DNA of 13,742 nt from Capsulimonas sp. (GCA_025963815.1 JAOQAA010000296.1:1-13742), one strand, 5' to 3'; positions 6,943 to 13,742 are shown, counted from the stretch's first letter. The notes: generated by a model from the letters alone, not told the origin. Made by a program: numbers and translations.

Positions 6943-7959
6943 TTGCCGACATCGAACTTCGCCGATCTTATCTCGAATCTCAGTTTGATCTGGATTGCCG
7001 GGGCGATCACCTTGGCCACCGCGCTGCGTCTCGCGCTGGTGCGTCTGCCGTCGTCCGCTGTCCGCATGGTCGCCGACTTTCTCGAGTCTGGGATCCTGAT
7101 GGTCGGGCTCTTTTTCCTGGTAATCCGCCCTTTCTTGATCCAGGTCTTCTTTATTCCGTCGCCCTCCATGGAGCCGACGCTGCTGGGACAGCATGGAGCC
7201 GGCGACAAGGTTGTGGTGGATAAATTGGGTGCTCGCCTTCATCCGCCTCGGCGTGATGATGTCACCGTGTTCATTGCTCCGCCCGCCGCCTTGGAGGGAT
7301 CGCCGGAAGCGGCGTCCGGCGCGCCGGTGGATTTTGTCAAACGGCTGATCGGCGTCCCCGGCGACCGGATCGAGGCACACGCGGGGCGAGTCTACATCGA
7401 TGGAGCGCCGTATAGCCATCGAGACCTGCGCGGCCGGTTTCTACAGGCGGGACTATTCGGACAGGAAGCGATCCAGGAAGCCGCCGCCGATCCCGAAAAT
7501 TACGACCCGCAGGCCGATTATCACGTCCGCTTCACGGACACGGCAGTCACCATCAACGGCAAGGCTGTTCCGAATGAGAAGATCGCTCAGGCTGTCACGG
7601 GAATGCCTCACTCCACGGTGAAGATCGTTCCGGGGTACACGATCCGTAACGGCGTTCGACTGGACGAGCCGTTTACCGCCGAAGACCCCGACTACGACCT
7701 TAAGCTCTGCGGCGGGAAATCTCTGAAGGCCGATAACGGCCGTTACCGGCTCAATGGTCAGTCGATTTCTCAGGATGATTATGCGGCTTTTAGCAAAACG
7801 GCGGCAAGCGCACTTCCTAAGAATACTTATTTTATGATGGGCGATAACCGAAACGACAGCCGAGATAGCACCGAGTGGGGGCCGTTGGACGGGAAGAGCA
7901 TTGTCGGAAAGGTCAAATGGATCTTCTGGCCGATCGGCCGCTTTGGCTACCTGAATTAA
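6943..7959 (+). CDS. lepB: Type I signal peptidase, copy 2
   Basis: Paralog of the preceding signal peptidase, 338 residues, with the same role in signal-peptide removal at the membrane. Hydrophobic segments are at ~13-33 and ~50-70, S75 lies in IPSPSMEPTL and K133 in FVKRLIGVPGD. The conserved GDNRNDSRDSTEWG box is at 300-313. All catalytic positions are intact, so both copies should be active. The long insertion is also present and diverges more than the catalytic boxes, for example around residues 160-200 and 215-230, which may reflect different substrate preference. The TTG start at 6943 matches copy 1, with an in-frame TAA six bases before it. The AraC-type gene starts 30 bases downstream with no terminator between. 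Confidence 0.93.
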   Translation: MPTSNFADLISNLSLIWIAGAITLATALRLALVRLPSSAVRMVADFLESGILMVGLFFLVIRPFLIQVFFIPSPSMEPTLLGQHGAGDKVVVDKLGARLHPPRRDDVTVFIAPPAALEGSPEAASGAPVDFVKRLIGVPGDRIEAHAGRVYIDGAPYSHRDLRGRFLQAGLFGQEAIQEAAADPENYDPQADYHVRFTDTAVTINGKAVPNEKIAQAVTGMPHSTVKIVPGYTIRNGVRLDEPFTAEDPDYDLKLCGGKSLKADNGRYRLNGQSISQDDYAAFSKTAASALPKNTYFMMGDNRNDSRDSTEWGPLDGKSIVGKVKWIFWPIGRFGYLN

Positions 7960-7989
7960 TCAGCAAAGGACATTTCCGCGGGCAGCGCC

Positions 7990-8751
7990 ATGCACATCGA
8001 AAAATATCGTCCCTGCGACCTTCTCAAACCATTCGTGCAAACATACATGATCGTGGAAAGCGAGTTCGGCATGGACAGTCATGTCCTGCCGGGCACATCA
8101 CTCGTGCTCGCCTTTCGCTGCCGAGGGACTGTCGCGAGCGACGGCCAGGATCTGCCCGGCTCTATGGTGACCGGGCTGCGCAAATCACGGCGCATACTTC
8201 GCTATTCCCCGCAAGCCGCCACGCTTCTTGTGGCTTTCACCGAAGGCGGCGCATCCGCGTTTTTCTCGGCGCCGCTCCATGAGCTTTTTGGAGAAACCGT
8301 TGCGCTGGAGAATCTGATCCCCCGTCACAAATTGAACCGCGTGGAAGGTCTGATGGCCGAAGCCGCGACGGACATGGATCGGATTCGTCTCGCGGAGCAG
8401 TTTCTGTGTTCCGAGCTCAAGACCGCGCAGATGGATTTGCTGATCCTTGAGGCGGTCGGGAAAATCCGGATGTCTGGGGGCAATCAGAGAATTCACGATC
8501 TGGCGGCAGACCTGCATCTCAGTCTGGACTCATTCGAGAAACGCTTTCGAAGGGCGGTGGGCGCCTCGCCCAAACAGTTTTCGTCAATCGTGCGGCTGCG
8601 AAATGTGATCGGCGGCTACTTGCCGGATCGAAGCCTCTCGGAGACCGCCCACGCCGCCGGGTATTTCGACCAATCCCATTTCATCAAGGACTTCCAAACA
8701 TTCACGGGGGCTGCTCCGAAAGAATTCTTCCAGTCGGGCTCGTATTGGTAA
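7990..8751 (+). CDS. AraC-family transcriptional regulator, DUF6597-like N-terminus
   Basis: A 253-residue DNA-binding regulator. The N-terminal ~130 residues (IEKYRPCDLLKPFVQTYMIV onward) resemble the DUF6597-type sensory domain often found in this subgroup. The C-terminal ~165-250 region is an AraC-type double helix-turn-helix. The first HTH covers IHDLAADLHLSLDSFEKRF, and the second carries the family signature GYFDQSHFIKDF (224-235) and GAAPKEF. The ligand is unknown. No good Shine-Dalgarno stands before ATG 7990 (AAAGGA at 7965-7970 is too far), but the DUF6597-like segment begins right at this Met. The YCII-like gene 78 bases downstream, on the same strand, is a plausible target. Confidence 0.88.
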   Translation: MHIEKYRPCDLLKPFVQTYMIVESEFGMDSHVLPGTSLVLAFRCRGTVASDGQDLPGSMVTGLRKSRRILRYSPQAATLLVAFTEGGASAFFSAPLHELFGETVALENLIPRHKLNRVEGLMAEAATDMDRIRLAEQFLCSELKTAQMDLLILEAVGKIRMSGGNQRIHDLAADLHLSLDSFEKRFRRAVGASPKQFSSIVRLRNVIGGYLPDRSLSETAHAAGYFDQSHFIKDFQTFTGAAPKEFFQSGSYW

Positions 8752-8781
8752 ATCACTGATTTTTTACAATTCCAGCCTCGC

Positions 8782-8822
8782 TCCTCTCAGGTAATCTCTT
8801 CTCAATTCGAACGAGGAGAGGA
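8782..8822 (+). promoter_or_regulatory. Possible Shine-Dalgarno sequestering stem before the YCII-like gene
   Basis: TCCTCTC (8782-8788) is the exact complement of GAGAGGA (8816-8822), which covers most of the strong Shine-Dalgarno GGAGAGG (8815-8821) of the gene at 8830. The loop is 27 bases. It could restrain translation, but a pyrimidine run facing a purine-rich ribosome site may pair by chance. Confidence 0.25.
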
Positions 8823-8829
8823 AACAGAG

Positions 8830-9180
8830 ATGAACGAGTATGTTTTGATCGTCAGAATTGACCGGGGCGCGCTTGCCCCCGAACAGATCCCGCCGATCCG
8901 AGCGGGATGGGATGTCGTGCTGGAAAACTGGAAGGCGCGGGATCAATATGTCACAAGCGATCTGGTCATTGACGAGGGGTATGTGATTACGGGCGCCGCC
9001 CGAGCCGTCGCTCCCGGCGCCGTTTCGGGCGCCGGAGGCGCGATCGTCAGCACCATCACGCTGCGCGCCGAGACCATCGAAGCGGCGGTGGAGCTGGCCA
9101 AAGTCTGTCCGACTCTCGATTACGGCGGAACCGTGGAGGTCCGCGAGCGGCAGATACCGGCTGTTCCGACAGCGAACTGA
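8830..9180 (+). CDS. YCII/DGPF-like small protein
   Basis: A 116-residue protein with the ferredoxin-like layout of the YCII/DGPF family. It opens with the strand MNEYVLIVRID, followed by a helix with two Trp (GWDVVLENWKAR). A central GYVITGAARAV strand precedes the typical C-terminal signature: a helix (ETIEAAVELAKVCPTL) and then GGTVEVRE. The canonical DGPF motif is not present and is replaced by an Ala/Gly-rich stretch (APGAVSGAGG), so it is a divergent member. The function of this family is generally unassigned. ATG 8830 has an excellent ribosome site (GGAGAGG, 8 bases ahead). It follows an AraC-type regulator that may control it. Confidence 0.7.
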   Translation: MNEYVLIVRIDRGALAPEQIPPIRAGWDVVLENWKARDQYVTSDLVIDEGYVITGAARAVAPGAVSGAGGAIVSTITLRAETIEAAVELAKVCPTLDYGGTVEVRERQIPAVPTAN

Positions 9181-9222
9181 CGCGGCGCATTCGTGTTCCC
9201 CAGACGCGTCTTAGATTTCGGC

Positions 9223-9262
9223 GATTCCCCAGGGCGGCGCTCTGGGGAATCTCATCTCTTCT
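9223..9262 (+). terminator. Probable terminator after the YCII-like gene
   Basis: A perfect 10-bp stem (GATTCCCCAG at 9223-9232 with CTGGGGAATC at 9242-9251) and a 9-base loop, followed by a pyrimidine-rich CTCATCTCTT tail rather than a clean T run. It separates the YCII-like gene from the next unit. Confidence 0.65.
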
Positions 9263-9276
9263 GAATTTATCCCCTG

Positions 9277-9308
9277 TTGCGCTTTTTGCGCCTGTTTCGC
9301 GCTATAAT
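9277..9308 (+). promoter_or_regulatory. Probable promoter of the PEP carboxykinase gene
   Basis: A perfect -10 hexamer TATAAT at 9303-9308, 90 bases before the ATG. The nearest -35-like hexamer, TTGCGC at 9277-9282, is 20 bases away, so the -35 is uncertain. The leader between about 9316 and 9398 holds no other evident element apart from the ribosome site AGGA at 9387-9390. Confidence 0.5.
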
Positions 9309-9398
9309 TTCTGCGTAACAGGCGAAGCCGCCCCCATCGTCCACGACGCCGTACGATCCACGACGAACCTCTGATTTCAACAAGACAGGACCTGACAA

Positions 9399-12300
9399 AT
9401 GCAGCGTACTCATGAGCCCGGGCAGGATGCCCCGCACGCGAGCCGAAACGGCGCGTATACGGACCACGACGGAATCTCCGCGCGCCGTAAGGAGCGGATC
9501 GATTACATCACTCTGAAGCTGCAAGTGGCGGGAGAACGGACCGGCTCGGCCGGCGTGCCGCGTGAAGTCGTGGCGCATTTGCGTGAATGGGTGCGCCTGT
9601 CGTATGGCGAACAAGCGCCGCTCACGGTCCGCGTCCAGAAGTTCTTGGATCGCTACCTCGCCGAGCTGCATTTGCCGCAGCCGATCCGGCTGCTGGGACT
9701 GGGCGAGATTTTTATTTTGGACCGCGCCGGCATGGCTTCGGAATTGTCGCTGCCCGAGCGAGGCGATCTGTTTGAAAGCAACATCGTTAGCTCTTATCGG
9801 CTGCTGAACGATCAGGGAGCGCTGCATAATCCCAAAAGCGACCGGCGCACCACGCAGGGCGTGTTCCATGTCGCCGAAGGCGGCCTGCCGATCCCCGCGG
9901 ACAAAAGCGCCGTGCCGAAGGAAACGTTCGCGCGCCTGCTGGCCTCTGCTCTGAACCCGCCGAGCGATCTGCTGCGCCTGCCGTTCACCTCAGACGACGC
10001 CATCCCTGTCGAGACCTTCGTGTCTCTGATGCTGCGTCCGATCGTCGCCCCCGCCGTTCCAGACGTGTCGCCGCAGCGGACCATGGAAGTGATGTTCCTC
10101 GCGCCTGGAAACCTGACGAGCAATCTGGATTTCGTTGAGAGGATCTTCGGCAACGCCGGCGACCCGCACCTGCCGGAGAACAATGCGGGCCTGGACATCG
10201 AGCACTGGACCGGACACACCGGCTATATCATTCTCGCCCCGCACCTGCCGACACTGACCAAAAAAGCGCTGGGATTGCCGCATATCTCCGAGGCGACCGA
10301 GCGGCAGAAGCGCGACCGGATGTGCTGGGAGCGTGAGGACGAGTTCTACAACAACGGCGACGCCTTCAAAGTTACGGCGCGCGACGCCGGCGGCGTGATG
10401 CTCACGATCATCGCGGACAACTACTACGGCTACTGTAAAAAAGAGGTAAAGACGCAGATCTCGTTCGCCGCGAACCTGTTCGGTATGGTCGAGGAGGAGC
10501 ACGCGGGCGGCGCAATCGTTTATCCGCAGTACGATCTGGGACGCACGTTCCGGGTCTCCACTCATCTGCCGCGCACGGAGCATTCCTACGAGGGGATGCT
10601 GGAGCTTTACGGAGAAACGATCAACTCATATCCCGAAGGCTACGCCGTCGACCGCGAGTATTCCGACCTGATCTATGTTCCCGAGGACGTTACGATCGAT
10701 CTTGATAGCCAGACCGTGCGCTGGGCGGTGAACGGAAAAACGCAGTCACTAGCGCTCGATCCCAAGAAAACTTACATCGTTCCTTCGGGCTTCAAAGTCC
10801 GCCTGGAAAAGGACGTGGATTCGGGGCAGTGGCGCCTGATCGGGACCGCCTCGGAAGGCACGTTCTGCCACAAGCCAAGCACCGTCTCCGGCGGCGGCAA
10901 ATCCGAAATCGCCAAGTCGATCTCGGACGCTATTGTGCATGGCCCTCTCTTCATCGCGGATTTCGAGAAGGATCTGGACGCGGTCGAGGAACTGCTCGCG
11001 CGCAGTTACGGCGACCGGTTTCGCAGAGGCCCCGAGGCGAATAGCCGCCCGATCCTCAGTCCCGAGCGCTCCCTTGGCTCGGTGATCAAGCTGTTCACGC
11101 GCTCTCGCCGGCTTTACACTGACGAGTACAATGCATGGCTCGACGCGATCCCGTATCCGATCAAGCGGCTCGTCTACGCCGTCAAGCGGCTCTATCAGCC
11201 GGAGATGGGCGAAAATTGGCGCGAGCACTTCAGCGTCGATGTCGTCAACGGCAATCCCGGCAATGAGCTGCGCTTCCAGGACGAGAAGCTGGTCATCCAC
11301 TCCATGCGCGTCGGCTTCACCGAAGACGGCAAGTGGCGCATGTTCACGCTGCGCTCGGATTTCGTCCCCGCCGCCAAGCTGCAGCAGGAGGATGATATTT
11401 CCGCCTCGGTCGTAGTCCCTGCATCGCGATTGATGGGGCTGAACCCCAGTTACAGCGGTCCGACAAGCTTCAAGCTTATTCAAAACGCCGAGCGCCGTTT
11501 CTTTCAGCGGCCCGACGACGCCATCCATCGCGGCTATGACAAGTTCACGGAGGCTCACTTCGCGCAGCCGGATAACTTCTTCTCGAACTTCGCGCCGCTG
11601 ACCGGGGCCGACGCCTCGGCGATGCTCGCGGCGCCGATTACGCTCGGCCAGTTCACGCAGCCGATGCAGTCCGTGATCGAGGGGGCCGCTGGCAAGAAGG
11701 GGTACTTCGTTTCCTCGGCGAACCCGCGTATCGTGGATGGCAAGCCGACCAAGAACCCGCGTTATCTGCAAATGCGTCCGGATCTGATCGACCAGTGGCC
11801 CGTCTACCTCGCCGAGCGCGGCGCACGCCTGCATCGAGAGCTTCCGCTGGAGATGCCGGTGCACACGCCGGTCAACGCCGTGCTTCCCGGCCGGCGTCTG
11901 AACCCGCCGGACGCCGCCGCCGGCATTCGCTCACTGTCGGTCTATAATCCGATCCACTATCAGGAAACGCCTGAACTGTTCATGGAGCTAATCAGCAGCC
12001 TGACCGGTAAGTCGCCGTCCACCACGGGCGCCGGCTCGGAGGGCGCGCTGACCAAGGGGCCATTCAATGCCCTGCCGCCGATCATCGATCTGAACAACGC
12101 GTTCGTGTCGCATGTTCTCACCGGGGTCCAGTGTTTCGTTACTGCTGCTGGCTACGTCGGACCGCATTACCGGGTCGACCACGACGTCAGCCTTCTGATC
12201 CCCGAGGTGTGGTCGCGCATGGACGTCGCCGAGCGAGACCCCCAGTACTTGATCGAGAACAACTTCCTGGAGAAGTGTCCGGACTTCGAATACGAAGGCC

Positions 12301-12872
12301 GCACGGTGCTGGCGAGCCGTCTGGGTTACCGGATTACGGCGCACTTCGCGCGCACGTTCTTCGGCATCGTCTTCGATAACCCGAGTAATGTCTTTACGCC
12401 CGAAATGCTGCGTCCGGAGACGCAGGATCTGGCGTCCGTTGTGGACGGCATTGACAACATTGTTGAGACCCAGAAGCTGATCGCCGAAAACTACTTCGCC
12501 GACAGCAGCGTCGATCGCGCCTGCCCGCCGCTGAAGGCTCTGCTGCATATCATGAGGGACGGCGAGTACGAAGGCAAAACCGTCCAAGATCCGGAGATCC
12601 GCGCCCTGTTCACGCGTGAAAATCTCTTGAGCAGCGACTGGTACCATGAGCGTCTGCGTGAGCAGCAGGCTCAAGACATCCGTCTTTGGGAAGCGCACCT
12701 GACCGCCTTGCAGACGTTCCTTGACCAGGCAAATCCGCTCGACGCCGCGCTGAGCGATGAGAATACGGCGCGTCTCGAAGAAGCCACAGCCACGCTGACG
12801 CAAATTGAAAGTGCGCAGTACCTCGAAGACCTGCGTGGCTCCCTCGGCGTCGATCCGTTTGTGCGCGCGTAA
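9399..12872 (+). CDS. Probable PPi-type phosphoenolpyruvate carboxykinase
   Basis: Very large cytoplasmic protein (1157 aa, about 130 kDa, no signal or membrane segment). I assign it to the pyrophosphate-dependent PEP carboxykinases (EC 4.1.1.38), which interconvert oxaloacetate plus PPi with PEP, CO2 and Pi. Size fits that family (about 1100-1200 aa, against 530-620 for ATP/GTP types). Visible support: a PEPCK-like phosphate loop VSGGGKSE (496-503), and upstream the YYGYCKKEVKTQ segment with K347/K348, resembling the Y-x-G-x-x-K-K context of the metal-binding Lys in ATP-PEPCK. H368 lies 20 residues on, the usual distance of the metal-binding His, and D521 in FIADFEKD is a candidate for the Asp after the P-loop. 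These residue assignments are inference. ATG 9399 has AGGA 8 bases ahead. The gene is monocistronic, with its own -10 box and a strong terminator. Confidence 0.73.
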   Translation: MQRTHEPGQDAPHASRNGAYTDHDGISARRKERIDYITLKLQVAGERTGSAGVPREVVAHLREWVRLSYGEQAPLTVRVQKFLDRYLAELHLPQPIRLLGLGEIFILDRAGMASELSLPERGDLFESNIVSSYRLLNDQGALHNPKSDRRTTQGVFHVAEGGLPIPADKSAVPKETFARLLASALNPPSDLLRLPFTSDDAIPVETFVSLMLRPIVAPAVPDVSPQRTMEVMFLAPGNLTSNLDFVERIFGNAGDPHLPENNAGLDIEHWTGHTGYIILAPHLPTLTKKALGLPHISEATERQKRDRMCWEREDEFYNNGDAFKVTARDAGGVMLTIIADNYYGYCKKEVKTQISFAANLFGMVEEEHAGGAIVYPQYDLGRTFRVSTHLPRTEHSYEGMLELYGETINSYPEGYAVDREYSDLIYVPEDVTIDLDSQTVRWAVNGKTQSLALDPKKTYIVPSGFKVRLEKDVDSGQWRLIGTASEGTFCHKPSTVSGGGKSEIAKSISDAIVHGPLFIADFEKDLDAVEELLARSYGDRFRRGPEANSRPILSPERSLGSVIKLFTRSRRLYTDEYNAWLDAIPYPIKRLVYAVKRLYQPEMGENWREHFSVDVVNGNPGNELRFQDEKLVIHSMRVGFTEDGKWRMFTLRSDFVPAAKLQQEDDISASVVVPASRLMGLNPSYSGPTSFKLIQNAERRFFQRPDDAIHRGYDKFTEAHFAQPDNFFSNFAPLTGADASAMLAAPITLGQFTQPMQSVIEGAAGKKGYFVSSANPRIVDGKPTKNPRYLQMRPDLIDQWPVYLAERGARLHRELPLEMPVHTPVNAVLPGRRLNPPDAAAGIRSLSVYNPIHYQETPELFMELISSLTGKSPSTTGAGSEGALTKGPFNALPPIIDLNNAFVSHVLTGVQCFVTAAGYVGPHYRVDHDVSLLIPEVWSRMDVAERDPQYLIENNFLEKCPDFEYEGRTVLASRLGYRITAHFARTFFGIVFDNPSNVFTPEMLRPETQDLASVVDGIDNIVETQKLIAENYFADSSVDRACPPLKALLHIMRDGEYEGKTVQDPEIRALFTRENLLSSDWYHERLREQQAQDIRLWEAHLTALQTFLDQANPLDAALSDENTARLEEATATLTQIESAQYLEDLRGSLGVDPFVRA

Positions 12873-12894
12873 GGGTAAAATAAAATAGCAAACG

Positions 12895-12931
12895 AGCCCA
12901 CAAATTTCGGTTTGTGGGCTTTATTTATCTT
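12895..12931 (+). terminator. Strong intrinsic terminator after the PEP carboxykinase gene
   Basis: A perfect 10-bp stem (AGCCCACAAA at 12895-12904 with TTTGTGGGCT at 12911-12920), loop TTTCGG, then TTATTTATCTT. It begins 22 bases after the stop codon. Confidence 0.92.
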
Positions 12932-12969
12932 AATCCGTGCTTTCGGCAGCGCAAGCGTAATATGGAAAC

Positions 12970-12986
12970 AGGGTGTGTTAGACCCT
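12970..12986 (+). promoter_or_regulatory. Candidate operator of the toxin-antitoxin pair
   Basis: Inverted repeat AGGGT (12970-12974) and ACCCT (12982-12986) with a 7-base centre, placed between a -10-like TAATAT (12958-12963) and the antitoxin ribosome site GAGGG (12997-13001). Type II antitoxins commonly bind palindromes at this position, so this is a reasonable autoregulatory site. No -35 was found, and the half-sites are short. Confidence 0.35.
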
Positions 12987-13008
12987 ATGGAAGCTTGAGG
13001 GTAAGAGC

Positions 13009-13281
13009 GTGACAATCACAATCAATGCTGAGGCGGAACAGGAGCGGCGATTGACTGCCCGCGCGCGCCAGCATGGCGTTCCCGTTGAGCAATATATCCT
13101 TCACCTCGTCGAAGAAGATCTGACGCCCCAGGAGCGCGTGGACGCTTTTCCACAGACCCAGTCGGCAGCCAACGATGCTTGGTTTGAGGAACTGAAAGAT
13201 CTGGCGGCAAGCGCACTGCAAACTCCTTATATTCCACAGGAGGCGTTGCGCCGGGAAAATTTATATGAGGACCGCGCATAA
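13009..13281 (+). CDS. Probable type II antitoxin (VapB-like)
   Basis: A 90-residue protein preceding a PIN-domain toxin. Its N-terminus (MTITINAEAEQERRLTARARQ, then VPVEQYILHLVEEDL) has the strand-helix-helix look of small ribbon-helix-helix-type DNA-binding antitoxins. The C-terminal half is probably the toxin-binding tail (EELKDLAASALQ and beyond). The start is GTG 13009, supported by GAGGG seven bases ahead; no ATG lies in frame near it. The toxin gene starts 3 bases after its stop, typical of translational coupling in these operons. The assignment depends mostly on context, since antitoxins diverge quickly. Confidence 0.68.
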   Translation: MTITINAEAEQERRLTARARQHGVPVEQYILHLVEEDLTPQERVDAFPQTQSAANDAWFEELKDLAASALQTPYIPQEALRRENLYEDRA

Positions 13282-13284
13282 CCT

Positions 13285-13725
13285 GTGCCATACCTCTTAG
13301 ACACAAACATCCTGCTGCGTTCATACCGAGCCAGTGATCCGGAACATCCCCTTGTTCTTGCCGCCTTGCAAAAACTACGCCAGCAAAATGAGCCGCTCTT
13401 CACAACGGCTCAAAGCATGGTCGAATTGGCTTGCGTACTGCCCAAGCCGACTGGTCCTGGCAACGGGATGGGCATGAGCAGTGGCGCTGCTTCTCTTGTC
13501 CTTCAGCGGATGGAGCGCTTGTTTCCAGTCCTTCCGGATACGCCGGAAGTTTATCGGCAATGGGTGCCGTTGTTCAGCAATCCGGGAGCCGTTGGCCGAC
13601 AGGTTTACGATATGCGCATTGTCGCCGCTATGCAGACTCATGGTTTGAGCCACTTGCTTACTTTGGACGCTAAAGACTTTAATCGCTATCGGTCCATCAC
13701 TGTCGTTCATCCTCGCGATCTATAA
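13285..13725 (+). CDS. PIN-domain ribonuclease toxin (VapC-like)
   Basis: A 146-residue PIN-domain protein, probably a metal-dependent endoribonuclease toxin. The acidic residues of the active site are present: D6 in YLLDTNILL, E47 in SMVELA, D109 in VYDMRIVAAM, and D128/D131 in LLTLDAKDF. The length is typical for VapC proteins (about 130-150). The start is GTG 13285, giving MPYLLDTN, the usual VapC opening. Its nearest Shine-Dalgarno-like sequence, GAGG 13267-13270, is 14 bases away, so translation is likely coupled to the antitoxin. The RNA target cannot be inferred. All four acidic positions are intact, so it should be active. Confidence 0.87.
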   Translation: MPYLLDTNILLRSYRASDPEHPLVLAALQKLRQQNEPLFTTAQSMVELACVLPKPTGPGNGMGMSSGAASLVLQRMERLFPVLPDTPEVYRQWVPLFSNPGAVGRQVYDMRIVAAMQTHGLSHLLTLDAKDFNRYRSITVVHPRDL

Positions 13726-13742
13726 ATGGAAATCACACTCAA
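13726..13742 (+). CDS. Possible start of a further gene, cut by the window edge
   Basis: ATG at 13726-13728 directly follows the toxin stop codon and opens M-E-I-T-L before the window ends. The abutting stop-start would suit a coupled gene, but there is no visible Shine-Dalgarno and only five full codons. Confidence 0.15.

Larger units (their letters stand above)
5720..7959 (+). repeat. Tandem duplication of signal peptidase gene with its leader
   Basis: Two copies of a leader plus signal peptidase unit lie head to tail: 5720-6806 and 6871-7959. The proteins are 337 and 338 residues, collinear, with the catalytic residues at identical positions. The ~75 bases before each start are also recognisably alike, so the duplication included the regulatory region. 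Divergence at many third positions shows that the event is not recent. Confidence 0.85.

Noticed and set aside
9196..9249. Second copy of TTCCCCAG (9196-9203) that could compete with the terminator stem
   Set aside because: An alternative pairing with CTGGGGAA is possible, but the copy is only eight bases long and the local terminator stem is longer, so an attenuator is not supported.
10749..11864. Minus-strand open frame (371 codons) opposite the PEP carboxykinase gene
   Set aside because: It lies wholly within the sense gene, its composition is typical of an antisense shadow, and no ribosome site or recognisable motif was seen.
11988..12803. Minus-strand open frame (271 codons) opposite the 3' part of the PEP carboxykinase gene
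   Set aside because: Antisense shadow inside a continuous sense gene, with no independent support.
1..13742. CRISPR arrays, insertion sequences, tRNA or rRNA genes, phage genes
   Set aside because: No regularly spaced repeats, transposase-like proteins, cloverleaf sequences or phage-type proteins were seen on either strand.

Overview
The window is compact, GC-rich (roughly 60% by eye) bacterial chromosome with every convincing gene on the + strand. Short intergenic gaps, clear intrinsic terminators, Shine-Dalgarno sites and some TTG/GTG starts all point to a bacterium. The gene mix (Tat-exported metallophosphoesterase, SMP-30 lactonase, duplicated TPR membrane proteins, duplicated long signal peptidases, a probable PPi-type PEP carboxykinase) would suit a poorly studied free-living lineage. 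Armatimonadota is my best guess, from memory of similar proteins and not from any marker gene here. There is no rRNA, tRNA, CRISPR array, insertion sequence or phage gene, and no gene-free stretch longer than 300 bases.

Layout. 1-1602: Tat-exported calcineurin-like phosphoesterase, closed by a strong terminator. 1846-4869: SMP-30/gluconolactonase-type protein followed closely by two tandem paralogous TPR membrane proteins; the first TPR gene is cut by an in-frame TAG at 3641-3643, yet its reading frame continues intact to 3913. 4960-5712: membrane protein with a textbook RanBP2-type zinc finger and a DUF3592 domain. 5793-7959: two tandem type I signal peptidases, both starting at TTG, each preceded by a conserved ~75 bp leader with a GGAACTT box and a small hairpin, and separated by a strong terminator. 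7990-9180: AraC-family regulator with a probable DUF6597-type N-terminus, then a YCII/DGPF-like small protein. 9399-12872: a 1157-residue protein that I assign to the pyrophosphate-dependent PEP carboxykinases, with its own -10 box and a strong terminator. 13009-13725: a VapBC-like antitoxin and PIN toxin pair behind a possible operator, with a possible next gene starting at the window edge.

How they fit. The middle block (TPR, TPR, zinc finger/DUF3592, two signal peptidases) is entirely membrane-associated and may serve envelope or secretion functions, but this is inference from adjacency. The PEP carboxykinase is a separate central-metabolism unit that would interconvert oxaloacetate and PEP using PPi/Pi. 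The terminal toxin-antitoxin pair is an independent accessory module. The most useful items to follow up are the amber-interrupted TPR gene, the duplicated signal peptidase leaders with compensatory changes in the hairpin, and the PPi-type PEPCK.
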